This document shows positions 9,187 to 20,633 of a DNA stretch of 64,000 nucleotides, one piece after another (position 1 is the stretch's first letter; the number at the start of each line of letters is the position of its first letter). Below the pieces are notes generated by a model. That model was given only the letters and a program-made list of their open reading frames with translations, did no database searches and was not told where the DNA came from. Source of the stretch: DASRDR01 sp963812945 [NCBI: uncultured Candidatus Rokubacteria bacterium] (GTDB taxonomy: Bacteria; Methylomirabilota; Methylomirabilia; Rokubacteriales). The translations under genes were made by a program, and so were the position numbers. The stretch spans positions 1 through 64,000 of the forward strand of contig CAWEXD010000007.1 in the NCBI GenBank assembly GCA_963812945.1, read 5' to 3'.

Positions 9187-10539
9187 TCAGGGCCGATACA
9201 CCTCGGCCTCCGGGTAGAAGGCGTACCAGCCGAACCAGTAGACCACGTGCCCACCGACTCGGGGCAGCGTGCGGCCGGTCGAAAGCTGGACGAGCTGCTC
9301 TTCCTCGACGCGCCAGCGCGCGCCTGTCGCCGGCTCGACGAGCTCGCCCGGTACCGCGCCAGCCTGGAGCGTCGTCATCCCACGCTCGTACGCCCGAGCC
9401 GAGCGGGAGTCCGCCTGGCCCAGTACCAGGACATTGGTCGCCCCCACGCGGTCGTTCACTACCGGGGTCCGTCGGAGCGCGTCGAGCGGGTAGACCTTGT
9501 GGCCGACGCCGAGCCGGACGGCAAAGACGAGATCCTTGGTGCGCAGCTGGTCGCTCCGCGGCGACACGGGGAACATCGTGTCCGGGCTCGCGAAGTAGCG
9601 GCCGTACGGACGGCCCGGGCTGTACTCCCGCGCGTGCCCGGTGTTGAGGTCGAGCACCGTCGTGTCCGGGTGCGCGGTCCGCCACTCCCGCCAGCTCGTG
9701 ACTACGACCGGCAGCACCGTCAGCCGCACCCCGCTGCGGGCCAGCCGTCCGACCACGGGCTCCCCCCGCAGATGGTTCCAGAGGGAGTTCGTCTCGCGAT
9801 CGTACATGAGCTTGTTCGATCGAAAGAGCAGACCCGAGGACCCGAAGGTGTACGTCGTGCCCTGCGCGGTCGCCTGGTAGAGGGTCCCCGACCCGCAGAG
9901 CGTTCAGTAGGCCAGGGCGACCGGCACGCCTCCGACAATGTCGTTCGCCATCTCGTGCCAGTCCATGATGCGGTGCGGATACGCTCGACTCTGCCCGTTC
10001 AGGGTCACCCCGAAGACCGGCTCGTCGTCGGTGAGGTAGGTCGCCCGGGCCGCGGGGATGCTCGCCGGGTTGACGAGAGCCGGGATCCCATCCTTGGCCA
10101 CCCCGCCCCAGACGATCTCCTCCATTCGAATCCGCGCCGGAATCCCGGGCGTGAACCACTCGAGGAACGCCGGATCGATGAGGCTCAGGAGCCGGCCCTT
10201 CCAGGCGATGAACTCCGGCGGCGGCGTGATGTCGGCCTGCTTCTGCAGCCACTCGACCCACCGAGGCCAGGCGGCCCCGAAGCGCTGGCCGGAGAGCGTC
10301 TCGAGGACGCCCACCGGCAGCTCCGCGGGCACGGTGAGGTCGAAGCGCAGGAGTTCGATGAGCGCCGGGATCGCCCCGCGATCCCGGCCGCGCTCGAGCG
10401 CGGCGTACGCGCGCACCTGCGTGTCGGTCGGCTGGTACGGGAGGACGTCGTAGAGGAGCGCGCCGGTCGGGGTCCGCGTCTGCGCCGCGACCGGGCCTGT
10501 CAGCAGGAGCGCCGCCATGAGGAGCCAGAGTGTCGTCAC
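9187..10539 (-). CDS. DUF3179 domain (seleno)protein with in-frame TGA
   Basis: The start is GTG at 10539, with GGAGG 5 bases upstream, giving a signal peptide (VTTLWLLMAALLLTGPVAAQ). The mature protein has a helical N-terminal region, then the DUF3179 domain: DEPVFGVTLNGQSRAYP, IMDWHEMANDIVGGVPVALAY, then TGA at 9904-9906, then TLCGSGTLYQA, TYTFGSSGLLFRSNKLMYD and SLWNHLRGEPVVG. In family members the position after PVA.xY is Cys in a C-x-x-C/T-G motif; here TGA gives U-T-L-C with residue 212 as Sec and Cys215. Full length is 450 residues. The biochemical role of DUF3179 is unknown to me; a periplasmic redox or metal role is plausible. It sits directly upstream of the TGA-containing TlpA-like gene. 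Confidence 0.85.
9882..9894 (-). promoter_or_regulatory. Candidate SECIS hairpin of the DUF3179 gene
   Basis: Nine bases after the TGA the coding strand reads GGGTC-GGG-GACCC, a 5-bp stem with a GGG loop. An alternative fold pairs CTGCGGGTC (starting 6 bases after TGA) with GACC-G-CGCAG further down, a 9-bp stem with one bulge and an 18-base loop. Loop distance is slightly short compared with the usual range, so this is weaker than the two TlpA-type hairpins. Confidence 0.4.
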
Positions 10540-10720
10540 CAGCACCTCCTTCCGGGCGCCGAGCCGGCGCCGTCGCCCGAGCCTCGCATGGCCGCCGGCG
10601 GGAGTTGTCACGAGCGTGTGACGTCGGGGGGCGGCCGCAGGCCCGGCGCGACCGGGCGCGCTCAGGGCCGTCCGCCTGCCTGCCTGGGCGACGCCCACCC
10701 CATCCGGGGGGAGGGCGGGT

Positions 10721-11031
10721 CTACGAGACGCTCAGTTGCCGGAGGATCTCGAGCGTGTGCGCCGGCTCGGGCCGCCTGGTGTAGTCGGGATCGGCGTCCA
10801 CGGCTCGGATGAGGCCCTCGCGGTCGATCACGAACCGGGCCGGGATGGGCAGGCGCCAGGTGCCGTCCCCATTGCCGCGGGCCAGGTCGATGCCAAGCTT
10901 CAGGTAGATCTCGCGGAGGTCGTCGGGCAGCGTGAACACCAGGCCGTACTCCTCGGCCACGCGGTTGCCGAAGTCGCGGAGCGCCTCGAACGTCAAGGGC
11001 TTGGGCTCCGCGGTCTCCCGCGTCGGGCCCG
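10721..11031 (-). pseudogene. Peroxiredoxin-like fragment, N-terminus missing
   Basis: The translation from about 11031 to the TAG at 10721 reads as the C-terminal half of an AhpC/TSA-like peroxiredoxin: KPLTFEALRDFGNRVAEEYG, LVFTLPDDLREIYLKLGIDL, LPIPARFVIDREGLIRAVDA and DPDYTRRPEPAHTLEIL. The first ~90 residues, including the catalytic Cys or Sec, are absent; directly upstream is the stop codon of the glucosidase gene. It has no start codon or ribosome site of its own. It looks like a deletion remnant, probably non-functional. Confidence 0.75.
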
Positions 11032-11037
11032 CGCCCG

Positions 11038-13690
<2,653 letters not shown>

Positions 13691-13701
<11 letters not shown>

Positions 13702-14500
13702 GGGCGAACTCGGGATAGAGCGTCATGCCCCCGTCGACGAACAGGGTCTGGCCGTGAACGTAGTCGGCGTCGTCCGAGGCCAGCCAGGCCACCGCCTTCC
13801 CGATGTCCGCCGGCTGCCCGATCCGGCCGTAGGGAATCAGCGGGAGGAGCTGCCCGAGGGCTTCCGGCGTCTCCCACGCCGCACGGTTGATCGGGGTCTG
13901 GATGGCGCCCGGGGCGACCGAGTTCACCCGGATCCGGTGGGGCGCCAGCTCCTGGGCCACGGACTGCATGAACAGCATCATGCCGCCCTTGGACGCCGCG
14001 TAGTTCACGTGCCCGGCCCAGGGAATGCGCTCGTGCACCGACGAGATGCACACGATCTTGCCGGTGGCGCGGGAGACCGTGGGGCGCGGGCCCCGGCGGA
14101 TCATCTCGCGGGCCGCCTCGCGTACGCACAGGAACGTGCCGGTGAGATTCACCGCGAGCACCGTGTTCCACTGGTCGAGGGTCATGTCGACGAGCGCGGC
14201 GTCGCGCTGGAGCCCGGCGTTCGACACCAGGATGTCGACCGTCTCCCAGGCGGCGACCACCTCGTGGAACATCGCCTGGACCTCGGCTTCGCGGGAGACG
14301 TCGGCGCGGATGGCCATTGCGGCAACGCCAAGGGACCGGAGCTCCCCGACCACGCGCTCGGCGTCCTCGGGGCGGGTCACGTAGTTGACCGCGACATCGG
14401 CACCCGCAGCGGCGAGGGCCCGCGCGATGCCCTCCCCGATCCCCGAGTTGGCCCCGGTCACGAGCGCCTTCTGGCCCTCGAGCGGCCGGTCTCCCGCCAT
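13691..14500 (-). CDS. SDR-family oxidoreductase, glucose 1-dehydrogenase-like
   Basis: A 269-residue classical short-chain dehydrogenase. TGANSGIG (Rossmann Gly motif) lies near residue 15, followed by the VSNAG motif, the catalytic Ser in ISSVH and YAASK, and the [11 protein letters not shown] strand; the end is [10 protein letters not shown]. It resembles the NAD(P)-dependent glucose 1-dehydrogenase subgroup, which fits with a glucosidase encoded immediately downstream: release of glucose, then oxidation. I chose ATG 14500 because GGAGGAGG lies 10 bases upstream; the frame is open further, to 14698. The enzyme is cytoplasmic. Actual substrate is an inference. Confidence 0.85.
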
Positions 14501-14733
14501 GACGATCGGTCCTCCTCCGAGCTCGTCGATCCGGGGCATCCACTGCCCCGGTTCCAGCCCCCCCGGCTCGAGTCGGGACGGCGGGGCACCCCCGGAGATG
14601 CTACGCCGCGGGGGGCGTGGCTGGGTAGCCGCCAGCGGGGGCGTTCCCGGGGTTACCATTGGCCCTGGCCCAAGGCCGAACCAGAACTCACCGTCCACGC
14701 GCGCCCATCGTGCAGGAGGCCAAAGAGCCGGTC

Positions 14734-16089
14734 ATGAGCATCTTGATCCGCGACGCGACCGTGGTCACGGTGGACCCCCAGCGGCGCATCCTCGACCCCG
14801 GGGCGGTCTACGTCGAGGGCTCGCGCATCGCCGACGTCGGGCCGTCCGACGAGGTCGCGCGCCGGCGCCCGGCGGCGACACGGGTCGTCGACGGCCGCCG
14901 CAAGGTCGTGATCCCGGGCTTCGTGAGCGCCCACACGCACGTGGGTTACACGCTCTTCCGGGGGCGGGCCGAGGACGCCGGCCTCGGCTGCGTGACCGGC
15001 CAGTACTTCCCGATGACCACGGTCGTCACGCGCGAGGAGCGCCGGGCGGTCGGCTCGCTCACGTACGCCGAGCTCCTGCGGAGCGGGGTCACGACGGTCC
15101 TCGAGATGGAGGAGGACGCCGACGTCTACGCGCCCTTCGTGGAGCGGCTCGGCATCCGGAGCCTGATGGGCGTCATGACGCTCGACGTGGACGTGGACGG
15201 CCTCCGTCACGACCGCTACCGGTACGACCCCGCGCTCCGCCAGGCCCAGCTCCGCCAGGCGGTCGAGTTCGCCGAGGCCTGGCACGGCAAGGCCGACGGG
15301 CGCATCGCGGCGATCATGGCGCCCAACATGACCATCAGCTCGTCCCCGGAGCTCCTCCAGGCCTCGCGGGCGGCGGCCGACCGCCTGGGGCTCCGGCTGA
15401 GCATCCACCTCGGCTGGGGGCCGGGCGAGGTGGCGGCGACGCGGCGGCTCCACGGCGTGAGCCCGTTCGAGTATGCCCGGGCGCACGGCCTCCTGGCCCC
15501 CGACGTCGTCGCGGCCCACTGCTACGTCGTCGACGACGCCGACGTCCAGCTCCTGGCCGACACCCGCGCCGCCGTCGCCCACTGCCCCCTCATGAACGCC
15601 GTGCGGGGCCACATCGCGCCGGTCGCGGACCTCCTCGGCCGCGGCGTGACCGTGAGCCTCGGCATCGACAACATGTTCTCGGACTACTTCGACGTGCTCC
15701 GGGCGTGCGTCCTGATGGCGCGGGTCCGGGCCCGCGACGCCACGACCATGCTCACCCCTGAAGCGCTCGAGCTGGCCACCATGGGCGGCGCCCGGGCCCT
15801 CGGCCTCGAGCGCGAGATCGGGTCCATCGAGGTGGGCAAGCGCGCGGACCTGGTCGTCCTCGACTACCGGGCATTCGGCCTCACGCCGACGCTCGACCCG
15901 GTCCAGAACCTCGTCTACCACGCCCACGCCAAGGACGTGGAGACCGTGCTCGTCGACGGCCGCGTCGTCGTCGACGACCGCCGGCCCCTCCACGTGGACG
16001 GCGCCGCGCTCGTCGACGCCGCGCAGGAAGCCGCCGCCGGCGCCTGGCAGCGGTTCGTCGCGAAGTACGGCGGCATCATGGCCCGGTAG
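14734..16089 (+). CDS. Amidohydrolase family protein (TRZ/ATZ-type deaminase-like)
   Basis: 451 residues. It has an N-terminal beta-sandwich (RDATVVTVDPQRRILDPGAV), the metal site HTH in PGFVSAHTHVGY, a later His in LSIHLGWGP, His in VAAHCYVVDDADVQLL, Asp in SLGIDNMFSDYFDVL, and the C-terminal GSIEVGKRADLVVLDY signature. This places it with cytosine-deaminase/5-methylthioadenosine/S-adenosylhomocysteine-deaminase-like amidohydrolases. The substrate is not identifiable. Start ATG 14734 has AGGAGG 15-20 bases upstream. Its promoter region is shared divergently with the SDR gene. Confidence 0.85.
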   Translation: MSILIRDATVVTVDPQRRILDPGAVYVEGSRIADVGPSDEVARRRPAATRVVDGRRKVVIPGFVSAHTHVGYTLFRGRAEDAGLGCVTGQYFPMTTVVTREERRAVGSLTYAELLRSGVTTVLEMEEDADVYAPFVERLGIRSLMGVMTLDVDVDGLRHDRYRYDPALRQAQLRQAVEFAEAWHGKADGRIAAIMAPNMTISSSPELLQASRAAADRLGLRLSIHLGWGPGEVAATRRLHGVSPFEYARAHGLLAPDVVAAHCYVVDDADVQLLADTRAAVAHCPLMNAVRGHIAPVADLLGRGVTVSLGIDNMFSDYFDVLRACVLMARVRARDATTMLTPEALELATMGGARALGLEREIGSIEVGKRADLVVLDYRAFGLTPTLDPVQNLVYHAHAKDVETVLVDGRVVVDDRRPLHVDGAALVDAAQEAAAGAWQRFVAKYGGIMAR

Positions 16090-16105
16090 GGGCGCGGAGC
16101 CGCGC

Positions 16106-16134
16106 TTGACGGCCCGGCGGGAAGCTGTTGCAGT
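16106..16134 (+). promoter_or_regulatory. Possible sigma70 promoter of the solute-binding protein gene
   Basis: TTGACG, a 17-base spacer and TGCAGT lie upstream of the ATG at 16155, which has GGGAGG 6 bases before it. The -35 box is good and the -10 box is weak. Confidence 0.35.
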
Positions 16135-16154
16135 GTGATGCGCGGGAGGTGTGC

Positions 16155-17744
16155 ATGGTCCCGGATTCCGTGAGCTGCGGGCCCTCGTCGCCCATCGGCC
16201 GTCGGGGCTTCCTGGGTTGCGCTGCGCTGATCGGCGCGGGCGCTAGCATCACCCGAGGGCTGTCGTCCGCCGACATCGCGCACGCCGCCGCCCACACCAC
16301 GCCGAAGCGCGAGCTCGTCGTCCTTCAGTGGAGCGACCTCACCTCCCTCGACCCCCACGCCACGACCTATGCGAGCGATTTCAGGGTGGCCTTCAACATC
16401 TTCGACACCCTCGTGCGGCGCCACCCGGATGGGACGCTCCACCCCGCCCTGGCGACCGCCTGGCAGCGCACCGGGCCCACGACCTGGCAGTTCACGTTGC
16501 GGCCGGACGTGCGATGGCACGACGGGACGCGATTCACCGCGGTCGATGCCAAGTACAGCCTCGACCGGACGTTTGACGCGTCCGTGAAGGCCGCCCGGCT
16601 CCTGCCCTTGTTCCAGACGATCGACCGGACGGAGGCGCCTGACGCGGAGACGCTCGTCATCCACACCAAGCAACCCGATGTGCTCATCCCGGCCCGGCTC
16701 ACCTTCTGTGGGCAGATGGTCCCCTGGGCGTACATCGATCGGGTCGGGTTCACGGGGTTCAACCAGCGACCCGTGGGCACAGGCCCCCTCCGCTTCGTGT
16801 CGTGGACCAAGGGAGACCGGTGCGTCCTCGAGGCGAATCCCGACTACTGGGACGGGCGCCTCGATCTCGACCGGGTGGTCTTTCGCCCCGTGCCCGAGCC
16901 CGCCGCGCGTGTCGAAGCGCTGCTCCGGGGCGAGGCGGACATCGTCACGCAGCTATCGTCCCAGCATGTCGAGCGCGTGGCATCCCACCCGGCCACCAAG
17001 GTGGCCGGGGCGCCGTACGCGGGGCTCTACGTGCTCGTGGTCAACGTCTGGGTCGCGCCGCTCAACCACCCCCTCGTCCGGCAGGCCCTGTCGCTGGCGA
17101 TCGACCGGCAGGCGATCGTGAAGGAGCTCTGGCGCGGACGGGGTGTGGTGCCGAGCGGGCCGATCCCCCGGGGAGACAATCACCACGACCCTGCGCTGCC
17201 ACCGCTCCCCTACGACCCGAAGGGGGCGCGGGACCGGCTCCGGCGGGCCGGCTATCGCGGCGAGCCCATCTTCATCGAGACGTCGGCCGGCTACATCGCG
17301 AACGACAAGCCCATGGCCGAGACGATCGCCGAGATGTGGGAAGACGTCGGGGTCACCGTCGTCATCGAGGTGATCGACCCCGCCACGCGTCACCTGAAGA
17401 ACCGGCAGCAGACGTTCAAGGGGCTCTGGTGGTCGGATCCCACCTCGATCCTGCGGGATCCCGACGGCATGATGGGGCGGCTCCTGAGCCCGGGTCAGCC
17501 CCACGACTACTGGCGGCACGGCGAGTGGGAGCGCCTGCGCCTCGCAGCACGATTCAGCACGGACGAAGCGCTCCGGGCCGACGCCTACCGGCGCATGACC
17601 ACGATCTTCCTGGAGCACAACCCCTGGATCGTCGTGGTCCAGCCCTTCGAGGACTACGGCCTCCGGCGCTACGTCGACTTCACCCCGAGCCCCGACCAGC
17701 AGGTCGAGCTCCGGCGCTTCAACTTCCGCCTGCGCCGCGCCTGA
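16155..17744 (+). CDS. Family 5 extracellular solute-binding protein (peptide/nickel type)
   Basis: 529 residues, start ATG 16155 with GGGAGG 6 bases upstream. The N-terminus has a twin-arginine-like signal (GRRGFLGCAALIGAGAS) for export. The body matches SBP_bac_5: LVVLQWSDLTSLDPHATT, PTTWQFTLRPDVRWHDGTRF, VDAKYSLDRTFD, GTGPLRFVSW, NHPLVRQALSLAIDRQAIVK, DYWRHGEWERL. These proteins capture oligopeptides or other small solutes for an ABC importer. No permease or ATPase of that type is adjacent, so the partner transporter must lie elsewhere. Ligand unknown. Confidence 0.88.
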   Translation: MVPDSVSCGPSSPIGRRGFLGCAALIGAGASITRGLSSADIAHAAAHTTPKRELVVLQWSDLTSLDPHATTYASDFRVAFNIFDTLVRRHPDGTLHPALATAWQRTGPTTWQFTLRPDVRWHDGTRFTAVDAKYSLDRTFDASVKAARLLPLFQTIDRTEAPDAETLVIHTKQPDVLIPARLTFCGQMVPWAYIDRVGFTGFNQRPVGTGPLRFVSWTKGDRCVLEANPDYWDGRLDLDRVVFRPVPEPAARVEALLRGEADIVTQLSSQHVERVASHPATKVAGAPYAGLYVLVVNVWVAPLNHPLVRQALSLAIDRQAIVKELWRGRGVVPSGPIPRGDNHHDPALPPLPYDPKGARDRLRRAGYRGEPIFIETSAGYIANDKPMAETIAEMWEDVGVTVVIEVIDPATRHLKNRQQTFKGLWWSDPTSILRDPDGMMGRLLSPGQPHDYWRHGEWERLRLAARFSTDEALRADAYRRMTTIFLEHNPWIVVVQPFEDYGLRRYVDFTPSPDQQVELRRFNFRLRRA

Positions 17745-17750
17745 CCGGCG

Positions 17751-17771
17751 GGCCGGGTCGAGATCCCGGCC
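17751..17771. terminator. Hairpin between convergent genes
   Basis: GGCCGGG-TCGAGAT-CCCGGCC forms a perfect 7-bp stem in the 48-base gap between the convergent solute-binding protein and response-regulator genes. No T-run follows on either side. Its position suggests a bidirectional terminator. Confidence 0.5.
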
Positions 17772-17792
17772 GCGAGCAGCCGACGCGCGCGC

Positions 17793-18470
17793 CTACCCCG
17801 CGAAGCGGTAGCCCTGGCCGTGGACGGTCAGGATATGCGCGGGCCGCTCGGGATCCTGCTCGAACTTCTGGCGGAGCCGGAGGACGTGGGTGTCGACGGT
17901 CCTCGTGGTGGGAAAGCGCTCGTAGCCCCAGACCTCGTCGAGCAGCCGCTCGCGCGTCAGGATCTCGCCGGGGTGCTCCACGAGATAGCGCAGGAGGTCG
18001 AACTCCTTGCGGGTGAGCCGGACCTCGGTCCCGGCGCGGAAGGCCTGGCGGCCCCGGAGGTGGAGCCGCACGTCCGCGAACTGGAACACGTCGATCCGCT
18101 GGCGGGGGCCGGGGCGCCGGAGGACCGCCCGCACCCGGGCCAGGAGCTCCCGGAGCGAGAAGGGCTTGGTGATGTAGTCGTCGGCGCCCAGCTCGAGGCC
18201 GAGGACGCGGTCCGCCTCCTCGCCGCGCGCGGTCAGCATCACGACGGGGATGTCGATCCCCTTCCCCCGAAGCGCGCGGAGCACGTCCCAGCCGCTCATG
18301 CCGGGCATCGCGACGTCGAGGAGGACGAGATCCGGCCCCTCCCGGAGGGCCAGCTCGAGGCCCTCCCGGCCGTTCGGCGCCGCCAGGGTCTGGTACCCCT
18401 CGAACCGGAGGTTGTCGTCGAGGCCCCGGACCATCGCGGGCTCGTCGTCGACGATCAGGATGCGGGCCAC
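17793..18470 (-). CDS. OmpR/PhoB-family response regulator
   Basis: 225 residues from GTG 18470. The receiver domain (1-~120) begins ARILIVDDEPAM; the phosphoacceptor is Asp52 in LLDVAMPGMSGWD, and the Thr/Lys positions are in MLTARGE and DDYITKPF. The C-terminal winged helix shows VRLTRKEFDLLRYLVEHPG, ERLLDEVWGY and RTVDTHVLRLRQKFE, ending ILTVHGQGYRFAG. It binds DNA when phosphorylated by the histidine kinase encoded 14 bases upstream. Targets are unknown; the operon context suggests redox or envelope stress. Confidence 0.93.
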   Translation of the reverse strand: MARILIVDDEPAMVRGLDDNLRFEGYQTLAAPNGREGLELALREGPDLVLLDVAMPGMSGWDVLRALRGKGIDIPVVMLTARGEEADRVLGLELGADDYITKPFSLRELLARVRAVLRRPGPRQRIDVFQFADVRLHLRGRQAFRAGTEVRLTRKEFDLLRYLVEHPGEILTRERLLDEVWGYERFPTTRTVDTHVLRLRQKFEQDPERPAHILTVHGQGYRFAG

Positions 18471-18484
18471 GACCCGAGTCGCCC

Positions 18485-20011
18485 TCAGCCCGCCGGCCGG
18501 GACAGCGGCAGCCAGAGCGTGAACCGGCTGCCCTGGCCCGGCTGGCTGTCGACCGTCACGCGTCCCCCGTGGGCCAGGGCGACGTGCCGCACGAGGGCGA
18601 GCCCGACCCCGCTGCCCCGGCGCCCCTGCGTGTCGCTCCGCCCCACCCGGTAGAACTTGTCGAAGATCTTCTCCTGCTCGTCGCGCGGGATGCCGATCCC
18701 CTCGTCGCCGACCGTGAGGGCCAGCCCGCCGTCCCGGACGGCGGCCTCCACCGTCAGGGCCTTCCGCGCCTCGGAGTACTTGATCGCGTTGTCGATCAGA
18801 TTCCCCAGCGCCTGGCCGACGGCTTCCGCGTCCATCGGCACCGCGGGCAGGCCGGGCGGGACCGCCACGTCGACCTTGAACCCCTGCTGGGCGAGCACGT
18901 AGGCGAAGCTCTCGACGGTGTCCCGGACCAGGGGCTCCACGCTCACCGGCACCAGGTCGTACGTGCGCCGCCCGCCCTCGATGCGCGAGAAGTCGAGCAC
19001 GTTCTCGATGAGCCGGGACAGGCGCTCGCTCTCCCGGGTGATCACGCGGTAGTACTCGTGGCGCGTCGGCTCGTCGGTGATCCGTCCCATCTCCAGCGTC
19101 TCGCCGAACACCCGGATCAGCGAGAGCGGGGTCTTGAGATCGTGGGAGACGTTGGCGACGAACTCCGCCTTGAGCCGCGCCGTCTCGGTCTCGCGCCGGA
19201 CCAGCCGGTACGTCGCGACGAGCCCGGCGGCGATCACGATCAAGAGGAGCCCGAACGCGCCCGTGAACAGCATGACCTGGCGGTCGATCGCCGCCCGCGG
19301 CGACAGCCCGGCGGGCTGGTAGAGCGCCAGGCGCCACGCCGGCAGCGCCTCGCTCAGCGGCACCGCCGCCACGACCTCGGCGGGCTCGCCGCCCACCCGG
19401 CCATAGACCGGCCGATCGCGGTGGTCGGTCACCGCCAGGAGCGGCGCCTCCGGCCCGCCCAGGGTCGGCTCGAGGACGTCGCGCCGAAGGACCTCGGGAT
19501 CCAGCACCAGGAGCGCGAGGAAGGCCGGGCGGCCGCCCGCGCCGACGAGGCAGCCGACGATCACGTCGTCGCCGACCATCCGGTGCACCTTGCCGCCGCG
19601 CGTCCAGAGCAGGCCCGCCAGGTCCTCGAGCGGCCCGGTCAGGGCGAGCCCGGGATCGCCCCCCGGGGGGTGGACCGGTCGGCCCTCGCGGTCGTAGAGC
19701 GCGAGCCGCGCGATCAGCGGCGTGTCCGCGAGGAGCGCCTCCACCGCGCCGGGCGCGACCACGCCGCCCCGGGTCGCCGCCTCCAGGCGTCCCATCACGC
19801 CGTACTCCGCGTGGCGGAGGGCCATGTCGACCTTCTCCGCCACCATCACCGCCATGCTCCGCGACTGCACGCGGAACAGCTCGTCGGCCGAGCGGTGCCA
19901 CTGGCGGAGCGAGTGATAGCCGAGGACGGCGAGGATCACCGCGGGCACGACGATGGCGAGGAGGGCGAACGCGGCGAAGCGGGCCAGCGGCGAGCCGCGG
20001 GCGGCCGTCAT
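18485..20011 (-). CDS. Membrane sensor histidine kinase
   Basis: 508 residues. TM1 lies at ~10-32 (FAAFALLAIVVPAVILAVL), an extracytoplasmic sensor domain of about 210 residues follows, and TM2 (GAFGLLLIVIAAGLVATY) is near 255. The HisKA domain has VSHDLKTPLSLIR with His290; the HATPase domain has N box NLIDNAIKYSE, G1 DEGIGIP and G2 GSGVGLALVRHV. It pairs with the response regulator just downstream. The ATG overlaps the stop of the thioredoxin-like selenoprotein gene in an ATGA junction, indicating translational coupling and a possible functional link between periplasmic thiol redox state and sensing. The ligand is unknown. Confidence 0.93.
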   Translation of the reverse strand: MTAARGSPLARFAAFALLAIVVPAVILAVLGYHSLRQWHRSADELFRVQSRSMAVMVAEKVDMALRHAEYGVMGRLEAATRGGVVAPGAVEALLADTPLIARLALYDREGRPVHPPGGDPGLALTGPLEDLAGLLWTRGGKVHRMVGDDVIVGCLVGAGGRPAFLALLVLDPEVLRRDVLEPTLGGPEAPLLAVTDHRDRPVYGRVGGEPAEVVAAVPLSEALPAWRLALYQPAGLSPRAAIDRQVMLFTGAFGLLLIVIAAGLVATYRLVRRETETARLKAEFVANVSHDLKTPLSLIRVFGETLEMGRITDEPTRHEYYRVITRESERLSRLIENVLDFSRIEGGRRTYDLVPVSVEPLVRDTVESFAYVLAQQGFKVDVAVPPGLPAVPMDAEAVGQALGNLIDNAIKYSEARKALTVEAAVRDGGLALTVGDEGIGIPRDEQEKIFDKFYRVGRSDTQGRRGSGVGLALVRHVALAHGGRVTVDSQPGQGSRFTLWLPLSRPAG

Positions 20012-20559
20012 CCCCGCTCGTCCAGGAGGCGGCGGATCATCGCCTCCGTCTCCGGGTAGGCGCCTTCACCGATGTGAGTGTAGCGAATGACCCCGCGGCG
20101 ATCCACGAGGACCGCCGTGGGCCAGGCCCAGGTTCCGAACCGCTTCCAGATCGCGAAGTCGTTGTCCTGGACGACCGGATACCGGATGCCGAGCTCCCGC
20201 GCCGCCGCCGCGACGCGGTCGTAGCCGCGCTCCCAGAGAAACTCCGGCGAGTGGACGCCGACGATCGTGAGCCCCGCCCCGGTGTATCGCTCGTGCCAGC
20301 CCCGCAACTGCGGGATCACGTTCTTGCAGTTGATTCAGCCGTAGGTCCAGAACTCCACGAAGACCACCCGGCCGCGGAGCCCGGCCAGCGAGAGCGGCTC
20401 GCTGTTGAGCCACGGGCCGCCCGTGATCTCCGGCGCCGGCTGGCCGACGCGGGCGCCCGGCTGCGCCGCCGCCGGGTCGCGGCCGAGGCCGGCCGCCATC
20501 GCCCCCGCGAGCGCGAAGACCGCGACGGCGCGCCAGCCCTCAGAGCGTCTCCGCCTCAT
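20008..20559 (-). CDS. Thioredoxin-like (DipZ-C-terminal-like) protein with selenocysteine (TGA) in CxxC
   Basis: Exported redoxin. I chose ATG 20559 (GGAGG 8 bases upstream); GTG 20568 is possible. A signal peptide (GWRAVAVFALAGAMAAGLG) is followed by the redoxin fold: LRGRVVFVEFWTYG, TGA at 20335-20337, then INCKNVIPQLRGWHERYTG, LTIVGVHSPEFLWERG, YPVVQDNDFAIWKRFGTWAWP and IRYTHIGEGAYPETE. Homologues carry FWTYxCINC, so TGA takes the place of the first Cys (Sec75, with Cys78). The length of 183 residues is normal for the family. The 3' end overlaps the histidine kinase gene by 4 bases. Role: extracytoplasmic thiol-disulfide or peroxide chemistry, partner unknown. Confidence 0.87.
20301..20314 (-). 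promoter_or_regulatory. Candidate bacterial SECIS hairpin of the thioredoxin-like gene
   Basis: CCCGC-AGTT-GCGGG, a perfect 5-bp stem with a 4-base loop, begins 20 bases after the TGA so that the loop is 25 bases away. An outer CGTG/CACG pairing can extend it. The AGTTGC core is identical to that in the hairpin at 8842-8858, although the flanking stems differ. Confidence 0.6.
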
Positions 20560-20633
20560 CAGGAGCACCTCCGGAGCGCGACTCTATCGGACGGCGCCCC
20601 GCGCGGTGTCACAGCGGTGTGAAATCCGGGGGC

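Noticed and set aside
9187-9807. The two halves of each TGA-split gene as separate genes
   Set aside because: The downstream halves lack ribosome sites and sensible starts and begin in the middle of conserved domains.
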